Notes: generated by a model from the sequence alone, not told the origin. A stretch of 44,190 nt of DNA from an uncultured Arenicella sp. (GCA_937922925.1 CALAKU010000001.1:1-44190); one strand, 5' to 3'; shown: positions 25,658-34,437, counted from the first letter of the stretch. Made by a program: numbers and translations.

Positions 25658-26875
25658 ATGACCCATGGCGTAGGCGGTTCAAACGCAGCAACTCAGTTGC
25701 AAGACTTAGAAAACTGGGCAAAAGACATGGCGCCCATTTCGGTGTCTGAGTTCGAAGCTCGCATCCAACATGCTTGTGAGCGAATGCGCCAAGCAAAGCT
25801 ATCAGCCATTTATTTAAATGCGGGCACTAACCTTTATTACTTTACTGGCACTCGTTGGTGGGCTAGCGAGCGTATGGTGGGCGCCTTACTAAGCGCTGAC
25901 GGCGAGCTGAACTACATCGCTCCTGCCTTTGAGATTGGTACGATTAAAGGCTATATGACGATACAAGGAGGCGTGCATGGCTGGCAAGAACATGAAAGCC
26001 CATATGCGCTGTTTGCCAACCTATTGAGTAAATTGGATATAGCCGAGAAAACCATCGGCCTAGATGAAAGCACCCCTTTCTTTATAAGCAATGGGCTTGC
26101 AAACTCATGTAAAACCGCGCATTTTGTTGCTGCCACGTCGGTAACCGCAGCCTGTCGTATGCGTAAATCGGCTACTGAAATCGCGTTAATGCAGCGCGCG
26201 AAGGATATGACACTGGAAGTTCACAAACGGGCCGCCAAAATCCTACGCGAGGGCATCACCACCTCCGAACTCAACGACTTTATTAATCAGGCACACCAGG
26301 TGATCGGCGCGCCAGCGGGCTCTTCCTTTTGTATCAGTTTATTTGGTGAAGACAGTGCCTACCCGCACGGAGTCAAGAATCCGAAACCACTTGCTCAAGG
26401 CGATATGGTTTTGATTGATACTGGTTGCCAAGTACATGGTTACAATTCGGATATCACTCGCAGCTATGTTTTTGGCGAACCCACGAATCGAGATCGTGAA
26501 GTTTGGGAGCACGAAAAGGCCGCTCAAGCCGCAGCCTTTGAGGCGGCACAACTTGGGCAACCCTGCGGCTCCGTGGACTCTGCAGCACGTGACTATTTAG
26601 AACAACAGGGCTACGGGCCAGCTTACGCAACCCCTGGCTTGCCTCATCGCACTGGCCACGGAATTGGTCTGGATATTCACGAATGGCCTTATTTAGTGAG
26701 CAGTGATAACACGCCGCTTGATGTGGGTATGTGTTTCTCGAATGAACCGATGATTAGTATTCCTGGTGAGTTTGGAATCCGCTTAGAAGATCATTTTTAT
26801 ATGAGTGATGCCGGTGCCCAGTGGTTTACACAGCCGTCTTACTCGATTGATGACCCGTTTGGCTTACGACACTAA
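25658..26875 (+). CDS. M24 family metallopeptidase (Xaa-Pro dipeptidase/creatinase-like)
   Basis: A protein of about 405 residues with an N-terminal creatinase-like domain (about 25-165, IYLNAGTNLYYFTGTRWW) and a C-terminal pita-bread M24 domain. Metal-binding residues can be read: Asp in LIDTGCQVHGYNSDITRS (both aspartates), His in HRTGHGIGLDIHEWP, and Glu in FSNEPMI and GIRLEDHF. It probably cleaves Xaa-Pro dipeptides, or hydrolyses a small amide, as in the ectoine or creatine hydrolases of this superfamily. The start may be the ATG at 25658 or an in-frame GTG at 25649; neither has a strong ribosome site. It stands alone, upstream of the elaA-like gene. Confidence 0.92.
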   Translation: MTHGVGGSNAATQLQDLENWAKDMAPISVSEFEARIQHACERMRQAKLSAIYLNAGTNLYYFTGTRWWASERMVGALLSADGELNYIAPAFEIGTIKGYMTIQGGVHGWQEHESPYALFANLLSKLDIAEKTIGLDESTPFFISNGLANSCKTAHFVAATSVTAACRMRKSATEIALMQRAKDMTLEVHKRAAKILREGITTSELNDFINQAHQVIGAPAGSSFCISLFGEDSAYPHGVKNPKPLAQGDMVLIDTGCQVHGYNSDITRSYVFGEPTNRDREVWEHEKAAQAAAFEAAQLGQPCGSVDSAARDYLEQQGYGPAYATPGLPHRTGHGIGLDIHEWPYLVSSDNTPLDVGMCFSNEPMISIPGEFGIRLEDHFYMSDAGAQWFTQPSYSIDDPFGLRH

Positions 26876-26921
26876 AGCTATAAACTTAAGCCCAAGAAAA
26901 CATACGCCTAAAACATTAAGC

Positions 26922-27380
26922 ATGCAGACTATCCAGTGGCGTTGTCAGAATTTTGACGATCTTTCGACGAGCGACTTATTCACAATTTTAAAGTTACGCC
27001 AAGACGTATTCGTGGTCGAACAAGCCTGTGCCTACCCAGACATAGACGACGTAGATTTAAAGGCAATGCATCTAAGCGCTTGGAGTCAAGATTCGCTGAT
27101 TGCCTATGCGCGCCTGATGGCTCCGGGGCTCACTTATGCTGAGGCATCTATAGGGCGCGTTCTTGTCGCGCGCGAAGCGAGAGGCAAGCATTTGGCACAA
27201 CAGTTGATGCAACGCGCATTATCAACACTTGCCGAGCTGTACCCAGAAGCGCCGATCAAACTTGGTGCTCAAGAATATTTGCTTTCGTTTTATACCCGTC
27301 TTGGTTTTAGTGCCGTGTCGGATGTTTATCTTGAAGACGGCATTCCCCATCTAGATATGTTGAAAGCCCCAGCGCCTTAG
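26922..27380 (+). CDS. elaA: ElaA-like GNAT acetyltransferase
   Basis: A 152-residue N-acetyltransferase closely resembling E. coli ElaA: LRQDVFVVEQACAYPDID, AYARLMAP, SIGRVLVAREARGKHLAQQLM (the acetyl-CoA pyrophosphate loop), KLGAQEYLLSFYTRLGF, and EDGIPHLDM near the end. Its substrate is not established. The ATG at 26922 was preferred over an in-frame extension to 26805, which would lie within the end of the M24 gene; it follows that gene by 46 bases on the same strand, so they may be co-transcribed. Confidence 0.9.
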   Translation: MQTIQWRCQNFDDLSTSDLFTILKLRQDVFVVEQACAYPDIDDVDLKAMHLSAWSQDSLIAYARLMAPGLTYAEASIGRVLVAREARGKHLAQQLMQRALSTLAELYPEAPIKLGAQEYLLSFYTRLGFSAVSDVYLEDGIPHLDMLKAPAP

Positions 27381-27421
27381 TGTGCGAATTAGGCAAAACG
27401 GGCCAAATCAGCTTACTAGAC

Positions 27422-28384
27422 CTATTGAAGTTTTAAGCCACCTGCGAACACAGAGCTTAAGCTTTGCCCCAAACTCACGCCCAAATCGCGCATGAATTGC
27501 TCGAACAAGGGCGGTCGATAGGTGTAATTAACAATGGTTTCTTGGCCAATTACATCTCGAGCCACTGAGTCTAAGGACCCAAAACCGTCAATTAAACCTA
27601 AGGCTTTAGCCTGCTCACCACTCCAAAAAAGGCCAGTAAATAAGTCTGGGTTTTCAACCAAACGATCCCCTCGGCCCGCTTTTACTTTCGCAATAAACTG
27701 TTGATGCACAATATCGAGCATTTCTTGAGCATGGGCTTGCTGATCAGGCTGAGTCGGTAGAAACGGATCAAGAATCGATTTGTTAGCTCCTGCTGTTAAG
27801 GACCGGCGCTCAACACCGACCTTTTCAAGAGCCTCAACAAAACCAAAACTGTCCATGCGAACCCCAATAGAGCCAACAATCGACGCTGGATTACCGTAAA
27901 TTTGATCGCCCGCCGCCGCGATATAATACCCGCCTGAAGCGCAAATATCTGAAACCACGACATGCAAGGGCTTACTGGGATGCAAGGCACGCAAGCGTTT
28001 CATCTCGACATAGATTTCATCGGATTGAACTGGCGAACCGCCGGGGCTATTGATTCGCACCACAACCGCCTTGGAGTTAGTCGACTCGAATGCTTTGCGT
28101 AAGCTCGCGTTGACTTGATCAGCAAACACGCCACCAGGAATTCCGATAGCGCCATTGACTTCAACCAGAGCGGTATGCGGTTTAGCTGCATCAACCGACG
28201 TCGTTTGACCGCTTGAAAAAAGGCCGATAATAAAAAGCAGAAACAAAACAAGAAAGGCGCTTCGCAAATAACGACGCCATTTTTGCTCACGAACATAATC
28301 CTCAGCGATGCGCGCCAACACATCGTTTGACGCCACTTGATTGCTGCCGGGCAGAGCCGGAGTTGCTTTACTTTTTCCAAACAT
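27422..28384 (-). CDS. sppA: Signal peptide peptidase SppA (short form)
   Basis: A 320-residue serine protease anchored by one N-terminal helix (about 42-58) with the catalytic part in the periplasm. The serine nucleophile Ser150 is in SDICASGGYY and the general-base Lys202 in AGANKSILDP; RINSPGGSPVQSDEI (about 110-124) forms the oxyanion region. It degrades leftover signal peptides. The length matches the single-domain SppA of Pseudomonas-type genomes, not the 618-residue E. coli form. It is the last gene in the rluC-HAD-Rieske-sppA row, separated from the Rieske gene by 172 bases. Confidence 0.94.
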   Translation of the reverse strand: MFGKSKATPALPGSNQVASNDVLARIAEDYVREQKWRRYLRSAFLVLFLLFIIGLFSSGQTTSVDAAKPHTALVEVNGAIGIPGGVFADQVNASLRKAFESTNSKAVVVRINSPGGSPVQSDEIYVEMKRLRALHPSKPLHVVVSDICASGGYYIAAAGDQIYGNPASIVGSIGVRMDSFGFVEALEKVGVERRSLTAGANKSILDPFLPTQPDQQAHAQEMLDIVHQQFIAKVKAGRGDRLVENPDLFTGLFWSGEQAKALGLIDGFGSLDSVARDVIGQETIVNYTYRPPLFEQFMRDLGVSLGQSLSSVFAGGLKLQ

Positions 28385-28556
28385 CGTTACTTTATCTACC
28401 TGTATTGTATCTGCCGTTGTTGATTTGTCGGCAGGGTTAGTTCGTTGTAGCTTAGCTGAATTGAATCAAAAAAAAGCAACCAGCGTTCAAGCATGTCCTA
28501 ATGGTTAGTTTAAAAATGTTAAGCCGTGACTACCATTGAAGAGCCCGCGAGATATG

Positions 28557-28970
28557 TCATTTTGGCGCTTTTACTACTTGATATCGATCACTCACTAAGA
28601 GCAAATCTTGATCAAGCTGCTCGACTTCCAGCGGCTCTAAACCAACACCATAGCATGGCCCACCTAAGCAAGCGCCAGTCTGCGGCGCATACTCAGCACC
28701 ATGGGTTGAGCACACTAGAGTTTCCCCATCATCACTAAAAAACTCGCCAGGCAAATAGTCGAGCTGCACTGCGATATGGCCACATCGATTCAAGTAGGCA
28801 TAAAACTGGCCTTGATATTGAATTGCAAATGCCGGAGCGACTTCGCCCCGAACCTTATCTTTTATGTCAAAGCGCAAACCAGCGCCCGAATCCCTTAGCT
28901 GGCTTGTGTTTCCAATTAAATTATCTTCAGTTTGATTCTCGCCCATTCGATTCTTCTCGTGCTTGCTCAT
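28557..28970 (-). CDS. Small Rieske [2Fe-2S] protein
   Basis: A 137-residue soluble protein with one Rieske domain. The cluster ligands are Cys63 and His65 in RCGHIAV and Cys87 and His90 in VCSTHGAEY. It would carry a single electron as a ferredoxin-like component; no oxygenase partner is in the window. Its start codon overlaps the stop of the HAD phosphatase gene by one base (TGATG), indicating coupled translation. An alternative TTG one codon upstream is less likely. The partner and pathway are unknown. Confidence 0.9.
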   Translation of the reverse strand: MSKHEKNRMGENQTEDNLIGNTSQLRDSGAGLRFDIKDKVRGEVAPAFAIQYQGQFYAYLNRCGHIAVQLDYLPGEFFSDDGETLVCSTHGAEYAPQTGACLGGPCYGVGLEPLEVEQLDQDLLLVSDRYQVVKAPK

Positions 28971-29638
28971 CAAGTAAATGCCGCCTCCACTCGATCATCT
29001 AACAGCCATGCGATGAGGTCTTGGTAACTTTGATGAACACTCAAGGCTCCGCTAGCAAAAAGCGTTTCCTTAGAATGAACCCCATAGCCGGCACCAAGCC
29101 CAGCCATACCTGCGCTACGAGCCATATCAAGATCAAAGCTGGTGTCACCAACCATAATGGCTTTACTCGCATCAAAAGATGTGAAATCCAGAATTTCGTG
29201 CAGCATTTGTGGATGCGGTTTGGAACGCGTTTCATCAGCGCACCGGGTCACAGTAAAATACCGCCCCAACCCGCTGAAGTTCAAGGCTCTATCTAGCCCT
29301 ACTCGCGATTTACCTGTGGCTACCGCCAATAAAGCGCCGCGTTCTTCAAGTTGTTTAAGACCAGTTTCAACGCCAGCAAACAATTGTTGATTGGTTTTGT
29401 CAGCCGTTACAAACTGATACCGATAAGCGTCGACTAGATTTTTTTGCTGGCCCTCACTCGCCGACGGGAACAGCACTCGGGCTGCTTCCATTAAGCCCAA
29501 ACCAATAATACTTTTGGCCTCGTCAACCGTCGGTACCGGTAGGTCAGCGTCTTCAGCGGCGGCTTGCATACACGCGGCTATCTTTGCCGCCGAATCCATT
29601 AAAGTGCCGTCCCAGTCAAAAATCACTAATTGATACAT
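28970..29638 (-). CDS. HAD-superfamily phosphatase, Gph-like
   Basis: A 222-residue haloacid dehalogenase-type hydrolase. Motif I is FDWDGTLMDS (Asp8 nucleophile, Asp10), motif II is VATGKS, the lysine of motif III is in RSKPHPQM, and motif IV is MVGDTSFDLDMA. The helical cap between motifs I and II fits phosphoglycolate phosphatase-like proteins. It lies 8 bases after rluC and overlaps the Rieske gene. The same rluC-HAD-sppA order is seen in Pseudomonas. The substrate is not known; phosphoglycolate is one option. Confidence 0.92.
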   Translation of the reverse strand: MYQLVIFDWDGTLMDSAAKIAACMQAAAEDADLPVPTVDEAKSIIGLGLMEAARVLFPSASEGQQKNLVDAYRYQFVTADKTNQQLFAGVETGLKQLEERGALLAVATGKSRVGLDRALNFSGLGRYFTVTRCADETRSKPHPQMLHEILDFTSFDASKAIMVGDTSFDLDMARSAGMAGLGAGYGVHSKETLFASGALSVHQSYQDLIAWLLDDRVEAAFT

Positions 29639-29646
29639 AAATTGGT

Positions 29647-30603
29647 TTAAAAAAGTTGTTCAACCATGCCCTTGAGCTCTGCGGGCAGCGGTGCGTCAAT
29701 TCGGATCTTGGCATCTGTTTGTGGATGGTAAAAGCTTAACGAAGCGGCATGCAAAAAAAGTCGTTTAAGACCGCGGTGTTTCATGATTTTATTAAATGCC
29801 ATATCGCCGTATCTGGAATCACCCGCCAAGGGATGGCTTTCTGATTGGCAATGCACTCTAACCTGATGGGTACGACCCGTTAGCAATTTGACCTCGATCA
29901 AACTCGCCAACGAACTAGTCTGCTTGGGCGACACAATCGAACAGGCGTATTGGCCGTCTTTATCTACCTTGACAGTGCGCTCGCCTTTATAACGAGCGTC
30001 TGTGTTCAATGGTTTTTCTATGCGCCGTTCGCCGTGACGCCAACGCCCTTTAACCAGAGCCAAATAACGCTTATCCAAACGTGAATTTTTAACACCGCTC
30101 TGCCTAAAATCAGCTTGCAGGCCTCGCAAGGCCGTCGCTTTTTTTGCCAATACCAAGCACCCTGAGGTATCGCGATCTAAACGATGAACCAGCTCAAGGT
30201 AGGCTAAGTCTGAGCGCAAAGCTCGCATGGCCTCAATAAGCCCAACTGAAATTCCGCTGCCTGAATGGACGGCCAACCCCGAGGGCTTATTGATCACCAT
30301 CAAGATATCGTCTTCAAACAGTATTGCCCGGTTAAGATAGTCGTATCGTCCGCGATCGACGTCGACTTTTGTTGCTTCGTCCAGGCGGATCGGTGGAATT
30401 CGAATGACATCGCCCAAGGCGAGGCGAGTCGTTTGCTTTGCCCGTTTTTTGTTAATTCTCACTTCGCCCTTGCGTATCAGCCGATAGACCATCGATTTCG
30501 GAACACCTTTAAGAAAGCGAAACAAAAAATTATCTAGGCGCTGACCATCGCTGTCGTCGGTGACCTCAACAAATTGAACTGACTTTAAAGCAGGTTTCGA
30601 CAA
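29647..30603 (-). CDS. rluC: 23S rRNA pseudouridine synthase RluC
   Basis: A 318-residue RluA-family enzyme with an N-terminal S4 RNA-binding domain (about 20-80, GQRLDNFLFRFLKGVPKSMVY) and the catalytic domain. The active aspartate is Asp143 in VHRLDRDTSG; GRTHQVRVH and LFLHAASL are also typical. It makes pseudouridines at positions 955, 2504 and 2580 of 23S rRNA. The frame begins with a TTG at 30603; no in-frame ATG with a ribosome site is seen upstream and the N-terminus already aligns with E. coli RluC. It is divergent from rne, the common arrangement in gammaproteobacteria, but here 1.7 kb apart. Confidence 0.94.
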   Translation of the reverse strand: MSKPALKSVQFVEVTDDSDGQRLDNFLFRFLKGVPKSMVYRLIRKGEVRINKKRAKQTTRLALGDVIRIPPIRLDEATKVDVDRGRYDYLNRAILFEDDILMVINKPSGLAVHSGSGISVGLIEAMRALRSDLAYLELVHRLDRDTSGCLVLAKKATALRGLQADFRQSGVKNSRLDKRYLALVKGRWRHGERRIEKPLNTDARYKGERTVKVDKDGQYACSIVSPKQTSSLASLIEVKLLTGRTHQVRVHCQSESHPLAGDSRYGDMAFNKIMKHRGLKRLFLHAASLSFYHPQTDAKIRIDAPLPAELKGMVEQLF

Positions 30604-30807
30604 AACGAAAAGCAGATTAGTTGGCCTAATTAGCGCGCATCATAAGGGCCTGGGACAGCAAAACCAAGCATCAATTGGTGCTGACACTTAGTTTCACGGC
30701 CTGCAAAACACTCAAGCAGCCAGAGAGCTTAGACGCATTACGAGAAATCACGCCTAAATCACTGAAATAGAAATACTTTTATTGGTTTTTTATACCTGTG
30801 ATGCTAA

Positions 30808-30836
30808 TTGCCAATGCCATAACCAGCTGTTATGAT
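30808..30836 (+). promoter_or_regulatory. Sigma-70-type promoter facing rne
   Basis: TTGCCA (30808-30813) and TATGAT (30831-30836) are separated by exactly 17 bases, one mismatch from consensus in the -10 box and two in the -35 box. Transcription would start near 30843 toward rne, about 1.45 kb before its start codon. The only immediate open frame is a tiny one, ATG at 30876 to TAA at 30902. Confidence 0.55.
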
Positions 30837-31120
30837 GCGCCTCGCAAGTCAAGGTTCTTGCACGAAGAGATTACAATGACCAAATCGCCGAAGCTTTGCT
30901 AAGGCGTTGTGTAGATTCGGTTTTGTCCGAATGCGCACAGCGAATACGATTTGATCAAGTAGCGGCCCAGTCAAAATTGGTTTAACTAATTTAACTTGTG
31001 CCCAACTTGCAATACTTAAGCCGGTTTCAAAACTCAGGTTTTGAACTCGCCAAAGCATTGAAACTTTACATTAAAATTTTAATAGAACCCTTAACCGAAA
31101 GCCTAGCTGAAAGCTTAGTT

Positions 31121-31158
31121 ATAGGATTACAGCTATAGGATTACGATTAAAGGATTAC
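31121..31158. repeat. Three 14-bp spaced direct repeats (ATAGGATTAC)
   Basis: ATAGGATTAC at 31121 and 31135 and AAAGGATTAC at 31149 recur with a 14-base period, forming a small tandem array in the rluC-rne interval. No coding role is seen. Confidence 0.75.
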
Positions 31159-31236
31159 TTTTAAGATTAGTTTCAATAATGGCCGATGAGTGCTTTTGAA
31201 TATTGCTCGATCACGCAGGCGTCTAAACGCATCGCG

Positions 31237-31277
31237 AACGTTAATGTTACGAACGTGACGTTACGAACAATAACGTT
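31237..31277. repeat. GTTACGAAC direct repeats within an AACGTTA inverted repeat
   Basis: GTTACGAAC occurs at 31246-31254 and 31260-31268 (14-base period), bracketed by AACGTTA at 31237-31243 and its complement TAACGTT at 31271-31277. It is the second of three small arrays upstream of rne. Confidence 0.65.
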
Positions 31278-31466
31278 AAGATCGATAAACAGTTGAGACA
31301 AGACAAACCAATGAGCAACAAACGGCTCATTTGATGCAGGCCAACGGGGTAATGCTTTCACCCCGATTAATGAAAGCGTTTCGCTTTTGGTATTCAGTTT
31401 TACCATTTATTTGTGGCCAACTTTGTTGGCGCACTAAATAGATAAGCTCACAGACAACAAAGCAAA

Positions 31467-31507
31467 CACTGCTAAAAGCACTCACTGCTAAAAGCACTCA
31501 CTGCTAT
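31467..31507. repeat. 16-bp tandem repeat, about 2.6 copies
   Basis: The unit CACTGCTAAAAGCACT starts at 31467 and 31483, and a partial third copy starts at 31499. Perfect identity of the two complete units suggests recent slippage. Confidence 0.8.
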
Positions 31508-31621
31508 GAGTCTGAAAGCTTAGGAACTAAAACTAAAGCGTATGAGACTAGTCACTGCCGATGTATATGAAGTCGGCTCTGATGTGATAACGCAAAGCCT
31601 TAGAGTTTTGCAAAAGAGATT

Positions 31622-31861
31622 TTATAGAATTTGAGAACCAATTTGACGACTTAGCAGTTCGCCTAAGAACAACTGACTGAGTCTGTATAAAAAATAGATT
31701 AAAACCGCGTGCACAGCCAAATTAAAACGAAACTTAGTTTGATTGGCTTGATATTTTTCAACACTTTTGGCGATAAAAGGCCATAAAACAAGCCGCTTAT
31801 TTGCCAAGCAATAAGTTGATATATAGATCACGCACGCAATACAAAGAGACAACGACAGCAT
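31622..31861 (-). CDS. Doubtful small membrane protein
   Basis: A frame of 79 residues from an ATG at 31861. It has a hydrophobic N-terminus (MLSLSLCIACVIYISTYCL) and a second hydrophobic stretch (FNLAVHAVLIYFLYRLSQLFL), so a two-helix membrane protein is conceivable. There is no clear ribosome site and I recognise no family. It may be chance in A+T-rich intergenic DNA. Confidence 0.25.
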   Translation of the reverse strand: MLSLSLCIACVIYISTYCLANKRLVLWPFIAKSVEKYQANQTKFRFNLAVHAVLIYFLYRLSQLFLGELLSRQIGSQIL

Positions 31862-32265
31862 CAAACGCAATCAGTGTGCTCCAAATCATTGAATTCTAAA
31901 CAGTAAGTTCTGATTTGGGTCACAGCGTCTTTGCAAACGGGCAAGCAACGCGCCAACTTTATAACACGGCCAAGCCGTTTGCATGATTGAACAAGCTTAC
32001 CTTGAACTATCTCGGCTAGGCGGAATACCGTCCTTGCCTTTTGGGGCTTCTAAGTTCGATCGAGAACATAGCTGTTATTGCAAAGGCATTGAAGCGTTGC
32101 TGCAAAACTTGTGTAAATCACGATTTTGGCAGTCTTGATCTCTCTTAGGTTTTTAATCGTGTTTTAGTGGCTTTAGTCGACTCCCGACAAAAGTGCGCTC
32201 ATCAAATTAGTTCCTGATCCTCCTCTTTTAACGCACATCATTAAAACAAACGACTGTCTCTGATA

Positions 32266-32290
32266 TTGGTTGGGATATTCAACCAAGGAG
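32266..32290 (+). promoter_or_regulatory. Hairpin touching the rne ribosome binding site
   Basis: TTGGTTG (32266-32272) pairs perfectly with CAACCAA (32280-32286) around a seven-base loop. The last two bases of the stem are the first two of the Shine-Dalgarno AAGGAG (32285-32290), which is 5 bases before the rne ATG. This could tune translation, in line with the known leader-based autoregulation of rne in E. coli; the function here is inferred. Confidence 0.5.
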
Positions 32291-32295
32291 ATCTA

Positions 32296-34392
32296 ATGAA
32301 AAGAATGTTATTCAATGCAACGCATCCTGAAGAGTTGCGCGTTGCAATCGTCGATGGCCAAAAACTAGTAGACCTAGATATTGAATCGGCCAACAGTGTC
32401 CTTAAAAAGGGCAATATCTATAAAGGCAAAATCACTCGCATCGAGCCAAGTTTGGAAGCCGCTTTTGTCGAATATGGTGGCAATCGGCAAGGGTTTTTGC
32501 CGATGAAAGAAGTCTCGCGTACCTATTTTAAAAATTACAATTCTGAAGTTCCCATCTCGCAGGTCAAAATTGCCGATGTACTTGAAAACGGCCAAGAACT
32601 ATTGGTGCAGGTCGAGAAAGACGAGCGTGGCAACAAAGGCGCGGCCTTAACTACTTTTGTCAGCTTAGCTGGCCGCTATTTGGTGTTTATGCCGAATAAT
32701 CCAAAAGGCGGCGGCATCTCACGGCGCATCGAAGGCCAAGAGCGTCAAGAACTTCGCGACGCGATGTCGCAACTTGAGATTCCCAAAGAACATGCTCTGA
32801 TCGCGCGCACCGCCGGTATCGGTAAAAGCGCCGAAGAACTGCAATGGGATTTGGATTACTTACAACGGCTGTCGGATGCCATTCAAGCGGCAGCAGAAGC
32901 CCAACCAGCTCCGTTTTTGGTGTATCAAGAAACGAACTTGGTGGTTCGCTCTATCCGAGATTATTTTCGCAGCGACATCTCAGAAATCATTATCGACGAT
33001 CGAGAAGTCTACGACCGCGCGACCCGATTTATGAATCAGGTCATGCCCCACAATGTCATCAAGCTAAAACTGTATGACGACACTGTGCCACTGTTTTCGC
33101 GTTATCAAGTTGAGCATCAAATTGAGTCAGCTTACGCTCGAGAAGTTCGCCTACAAGCAGGTGGCGCTTTGGTTATTGACCCAACCGAGGCCTTAACCTC
33201 GATCGACGTAAACTCTGCGCGCGCAACCAAAGGGGGCGACATTGAAGAAACGGCGCTACAGACTAACCTAGAAGCAGCTGAAGAAATCGCGCGCCAATTG
33301 CGTATTCGCGATTTAGGCGGTCTAGTGGTCATCGACTTCATTGATATGTTGTCGAATAAGAACCAGCGTGCGGTTGAACAATGCTTACAAAAATCCTTGA
33401 AGGCAGATCGCGCCCGAGTTCAGGTTGGCCGGATCTCTCGCTTTGGCTTGTTGGAGATGTCACGCCAACGTTTACGTTCATCGATTAGCGATTCAAACTA
33501 CCACGTATGCCCTCGTTGCGAGGGCAACGGCCACATTCGAAGTGTTGGGTCTTCAGCGTTGAGCGTGTTACGTATTATCGAAGAAGAAGCACTCAAAGAG
33601 AACACCGAAGCGATCAACGCTCATCTACCGATTAAAACCGCGACCTACTTGCTCAATGAAAAACGGCATGAAGTCAGCTTATTGGAGAATCGTTTAGGTA
33701 CTAATATCACTATTGTGCCGACCATCGAATTGGAAACGCCGCATTTTAAAATCCAGAGGCTACGCAGCGAAGATTTGGACGAAATGCCTGACTTACCAAG
33801 TTATAAAACCCAAATCCAAGAAGAGAAAGAAGACCCACGCAAAGCTAAGTATCAAAAGAAGAATCAGCCCAACAACAATGTTGTGACTGCTCCGAATACG
33901 GCTCCTGCGGTTGGCATTGAGTCCATCGAAATGGGCGAAAAGCCACCGTCTCCTGCGCCGGCACCTGAGCCTGCTAAACCGGGTATCTTTGTGCGCATCT
34001 GGCGCGCGCTCTTTGGCACCGGTGAAGAAGAAAAACCAAGCAAGCAAAAACCCAAACGCGGTAATCAGCGTGGCGGCCACAATAATCGCAATAAGCCTTA
34101 CAACAAACGTGGCAACCAGCGTGGCGGTCGCAACAACCGAGGCCGCGGGCATCAAGCTAAGAGTAAAGATCAAGGCGAAAAGTCGCAGGCAAAGCAAACT
34201 GGAAACTCAAACTCTCGCAACAACGCCCAGAATAAACAGTCTGATGGCAGCAGCCCTCAATCGAAAGGGGGCAACCCGAATCGAAATCGACGGCGGGGCG
34301 GGCGAAATAATCGAGGTAAAAACCCAAATGCGCAAGGTGGAAAACCGCCAGCGGATAGACAAGCCTCGCCACAATCCAAATCAGCAGACTAA
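32296..34392 (+). CDS. rne: Ribonuclease E
   Basis: A 698-residue endoribonuclease that starts RNA decay and processes rRNA and tRNA. It has an N-terminal S1 domain (about 36-120), the 5' sensor and DNase I-like catalytic region with the magnesium aspartates in LTSIDVNSARATKGGD and GLVVIDFIDM, and the Zn-link CPRCEGNGH (about 405). The C-terminal third is disordered: acidic/proline-rich, then a segment PGIFVRIWRALFG (an amphipathic membrane-binding type helix), then Arg/Asn/Gly repeats such as KRGNQRGG. It is much shorter than the 1061-residue E. coli enzyme, so its degradosome scaffold is reduced. The ATG at 32296 has AAGGAG upstream; an in-frame ATG or GTG at 32266 lies inside the leader hairpin. 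Confidence 0.96.
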   Translation: MKRMLFNATHPEELRVAIVDGQKLVDLDIESANSVLKKGNIYKGKITRIEPSLEAAFVEYGGNRQGFLPMKEVSRTYFKNYNSEVPISQVKIADVLENGQELLVQVEKDERGNKGAALTTFVSLAGRYLVFMPNNPKGGGISRRIEGQERQELRDAMSQLEIPKEHALIARTAGIGKSAEELQWDLDYLQRLSDAIQAAAEAQPAPFLVYQETNLVVRSIRDYFRSDISEIIIDDREVYDRATRFMNQVMPHNVIKLKLYDDTVPLFSRYQVEHQIESAYAREVRLQAGGALVIDPTEALTSIDVNSARATKGGDIEETALQTNLEAAEEIARQLRIRDLGGLVVIDFIDMLSNKNQRAVEQCLQKSLKADRARVQVGRISRFGLLEMSRQRLRSSISDSNYHVCPRCEGNGHIRSVGSSALSVLRIIEEEALKENTEAINAHLPIKTATYLLNEKRHEVSLLENRLGTNITIVPTIELETPHFKIQRLRSEDLDEMPDLPSYKTQIQEEKEDPRKAKYQKKNQPNNNVVTAPNTAPAVGIESIEMGEKPPSPAPAPEPAKPGIFVRIWRALFGTGEEEKPSKQKPKRGNQRGGHNNRNKPYNKRGNQRGGRNNRGRGHQAKSKDQGEKSQAKQTGNSNSRNNAQNKQSDGSSPQSKGGNPNRNRRRGGRNNRGKNPNAQGGKPPADRQASPQSKSAD

Positions 34393-34437
34393 AAATCTGC
34401 CGATAAAAGGCTTAAAAGAAAATTCGGATAAAACTAA

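Larger units (their letters stand above)
30604..32295. other. 1.7-kb region between rluC and rne without a convincing gene
   Basis: The divergent rluC and rne starts are unusually far apart. No open frame here shows a recognisable family; the longest is 69-82 codons. What is present: a near-consensus promoter facing rne (30808-30836), an eight-codon open frame with an ATG at 30876, hairpins ATTCGG/CCGAAT (near 30914-30935) and TTCAAAA/TTTTGAA (near 31024-31042), three short tandem arrays between 31121 and 31507, a possible small membrane-protein frame (31622-31861), a weak promoter-like pair TTGAAG-17-TGTAAA at 32089-32117, and a hairpin at the rne ribosome site. It may be a long regulatory leader, a decayed gene region, or both. 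Confidence 0.5.

Noticed and set aside
30849-31406. Two minus-strand frames (69 and 77 codons) in the rluC-rne interval
   Set aside because: No ribosome sites, no domains, and they cross the tandem arrays.
31467-31507. CRISPR array
   Set aside because: The 16-bp units are directly adjacent with no spacers, and there are no cas genes in the window.
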